Source: CAG-390 sp964590755
GTDB taxonomy: Bacteria > Bacillota > Clostridia > Oscillospirales > CAG-272
Reading direction: 5' to 3'
Length of the DNA stretch: 5,332 nt
Assembly (NCBI GenBank): GCA_964590755.1
Contig: CAZPYK010000099.1
Location: 1-5,332 of the forward strand
Shown: positions 4,760 to 5,332 of the stretch, piece by piece
Layout of the letters: every line of letters starts with the position of its first letter
How positions within the stretch are numbered: position 1 is the stretch's first letter
Notes under the pieces: generated by a model
Databases searched by the model: none
What the model was told of the DNA's origin: nothing
The model's input: the letters and a program-made list of their open reading frames with translations, nothing else
Program-made: the position numbers and the translations under genes

Positions 4760-4869
4760 TTTTTTAAACCTCGGGTGGCGTTGGATCTATATCTGATCTT
4801 CATACCCCGACCGTGAAAGATTTCGTTATCATATCTACTATAGCCATATAGTTAGCACGGAACATTTAG
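4760..4869 (+). repeat. ~110-bp tandem unit R2
   Basis: Positions 4766-4866 are identical over 101 nt to 4877-4977 in R3. Relative to R1 the internal pairing has changed. ACTATA (4837-4842) and TATAGT (4847-4852) form a hairpin with loop GCCA. CCGTG (4811-4815) and CACGG (4856-4860) can close an outer stem. Confidence 0.85.
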
Positions 4870-4977
4870 TTCTTTTAAACCTCGGGTGGCGTTGGATCTA
4901 TATCTGATCTTCATACCCCGACCGTGAAAGATTTCGTTATCATATCTACTATAGCCATATAGTTAGCACGGAACATT
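4870..4977 (+). repeat. ~110-bp tandem unit R3
   Basis: Identical to R2 over its 101-nt body. Only the T-rich junction differs (TCTTTTAAAC here, TTTTTAAAC in R2). It ends at AACATT before unrelated sequence. The near-absence of divergence from R2 points to recent tandem duplication or ongoing homogenisation. Confidence 0.85.
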
Positions 4978-4983
4978 ATCAAC

Positions 4984-4998
4984 TATCAAATTTTGATA
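4984..4998. repeat. 15-bp AT-rich palindrome
   Basis: TATCAAA (4984-4990) and TTTGATA (4992-4998) are exact complements around a single T. The loop is too small for an RNA hairpin, so any role would be as a DNA dyad. It sits just beyond the end of the tandem array. Confidence 0.5.
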
Positions 4999-5033
4999 TC
5001 TATACGGCTACGCACCATGTTTGTACTCACCCT

Positions 5034-5085
5034 GTAGGGCGGGGGCTTGCTCCCGCCGTTTTTGACGACTTCGCTCCATGTTCGC
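5034..5085 (-). repeat. Right arm of the 52-nt perfect inverted repeat, with module B copy 3
   Basis: Exact reverse complement of 46-97. Module B occupies 5034-5057 (minus strand), followed by the same GTTTTTGACGACTT linker and a spacer core. Confidence 0.85.
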
Positions 5086-5100
5086 ACCGCACTTCGTAAG

Positions 5101-5147
5101 CCTTCCCCAGTGGGGGAAGGGGGACCGCGCAGCGGTAGATGAGGTGG
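5101..5147 (+). repeat. Two-hairpin module D, copy 4
   Basis: The first stem is CCTTCCCC (5101-5108) with GGGGAAGG (5113-5120). The second is ACCGC (5124-5128) with GCGGT (5132-5136) and loop GCA, followed by the AGATGAGGTGGGC tail. It is almost identical to copy 1 in its hairpins, but its flanks match those of copy 3. Confidence 0.8.
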
Positions 5148-5194
5148 GCTATGCAGTATGTTCGTACCGCACGATGTTAGGTACTCGTTCCGAC

Positions 5195-5237
5195 GCTCCA
5201 TGTTCGCACCGACTCATACATTTCGCACAATCTAAAT
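5195..5237 (-). repeat. Module F, copy 3
   Basis: On the minus strand: the exact 14-nt core (5236-5223), then TGTATGAGTCGGTGCGAACA, as at 710-727. It adjoins module B copy 4, as copy 1 adjoins module B copy 1. Confidence 0.65.
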
Positions 5238-5246
5238 GGCTATGTC

Positions 5247-5270
5247 GTAGGGCGGGGGCTTGCTCCCGCC
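5247..5270 (-). repeat. Hairpin module B, copy 4
   Basis: Exact reverse complement of 74-97 over 24 nt. It sits between module F copy 3 and an imperfect spacer. Confidence 0.8.
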
Positions 5271-5320
5271 GCGGGTTAGCGCATTATTTTCCGTCGGCGC
5301 GCAATGTTCGCACAAACTCC

Positions 5321-5332
5321 GTAGGGGCGACC
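5321..5332 (-). repeat. Truncated module A at the window end
   Basis: The reverse complement of these 12 bases equals positions 25-36. The window stops inside the hairpin, so both window ends lie in copies of one repeat. Confidence 0.75.

Larger units (their letters stand above)
4978..5332. repeat. Right flank: gene-free inverted counterpart of the left flank
   Basis: Read outward-in on the minus strand, this stretch runs module A, spacer, B, F, spacer, D, spacer, B and then the tandem units. That is the same succession as the left flank read on the plus strand. I see no gene: the minus-strand open frame near 4986-5201 is a reading through repeats with no ribosome site. The last 12 bases are a truncated module A. 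Confidence 0.75.

Noticed and set aside
4651..4977. CRISPR array
   Set aside because: The units are about 110 bp, adjacent, with no unique spacers between short repeats and no cas genes.
898..4977. Composite transposon with the repeat units as insertion sequences
   Set aside because: The units are about 110 bp with no transposase anywhere in the window, and I see no clear target-site duplication. A non-autonomous element remains possible but is unproven.
4986..5201. 71-residue minus-strand frame in the right flank
   Set aside because: It is composed of inverted copies of the same modules as the left flank, has no ribosome site, and is best read as non-coding.

Overview
This window looks like a piece of a Clostridia (Bacillota) chromosome. 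An Oscillospiraceae-type gut or rumen anaerobe is the most likely source. The basis is the strong GGAGG ribosome binding sites, extended -10 promoters, lipoproteins with Thr/Glu/Pro-rich linkers after the lipid-attachment Cys, and intergenic DNA packed with GC-rich hairpin repeats. I cannot name a genus from the sequence alone.

Three genes fill the centre (995-4639). A minus-strand gene (995-2503) encodes a solute-binding lipoprotein of the ABC-importer type. It diverges from a plus-strand pair: an AraC-family regulator (2732-3544) and, 27 nt downstream, a lipoprotein D-alanyl-D-alanine carboxypeptidase of peptidase family S11 (3572-4639). The 228-nt divergent intergenic region has a clear promoter for each direction. 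A perfect 7+3+7 palindrome overlaps the -35 of the binding-protein promoter, and a 26-bp imperfect dyad lies just downstream of its predicted start. A reasonable reading is that the AraC protein controls the binding protein, and possibly its own operon, in response to a ligand, probably a sugar or glycan. No permease or ATPase is present, so the importer would have to be completed from elsewhere.

The flanks (1-994 and 4640-5332) hold no credible gene. They are mosaics of short, mostly palindromic modules. A ~110-bp unit occurs in three tandem copies directly after the carboxypeptidase stop (4651-4977). One good copy and one degenerate copy lie directly after the binding-protein stop (898-997, 789-840). 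In both cases the unit has the same orientation relative to transcription. Further out, both flanks carry the same modules in roughly the same order but inverted, including a 52-nt perfect inverted repeat (46-97 and 5034-5085). A two-hairpin module appears four times with different but always self-complementary stems. The window begins and ends inside copies of the same repeat.

The most unusual content is therefore this repeat system: many perfect hairpins whose stems change while pairing is kept, tandem units abutting stop codons, and inverted symmetry around a small gene block. The genes belong to recognisable families. Their notable points are the SGG triad in the carboxypeptidase where SGN is usual, and the orphan status of the binding protein.
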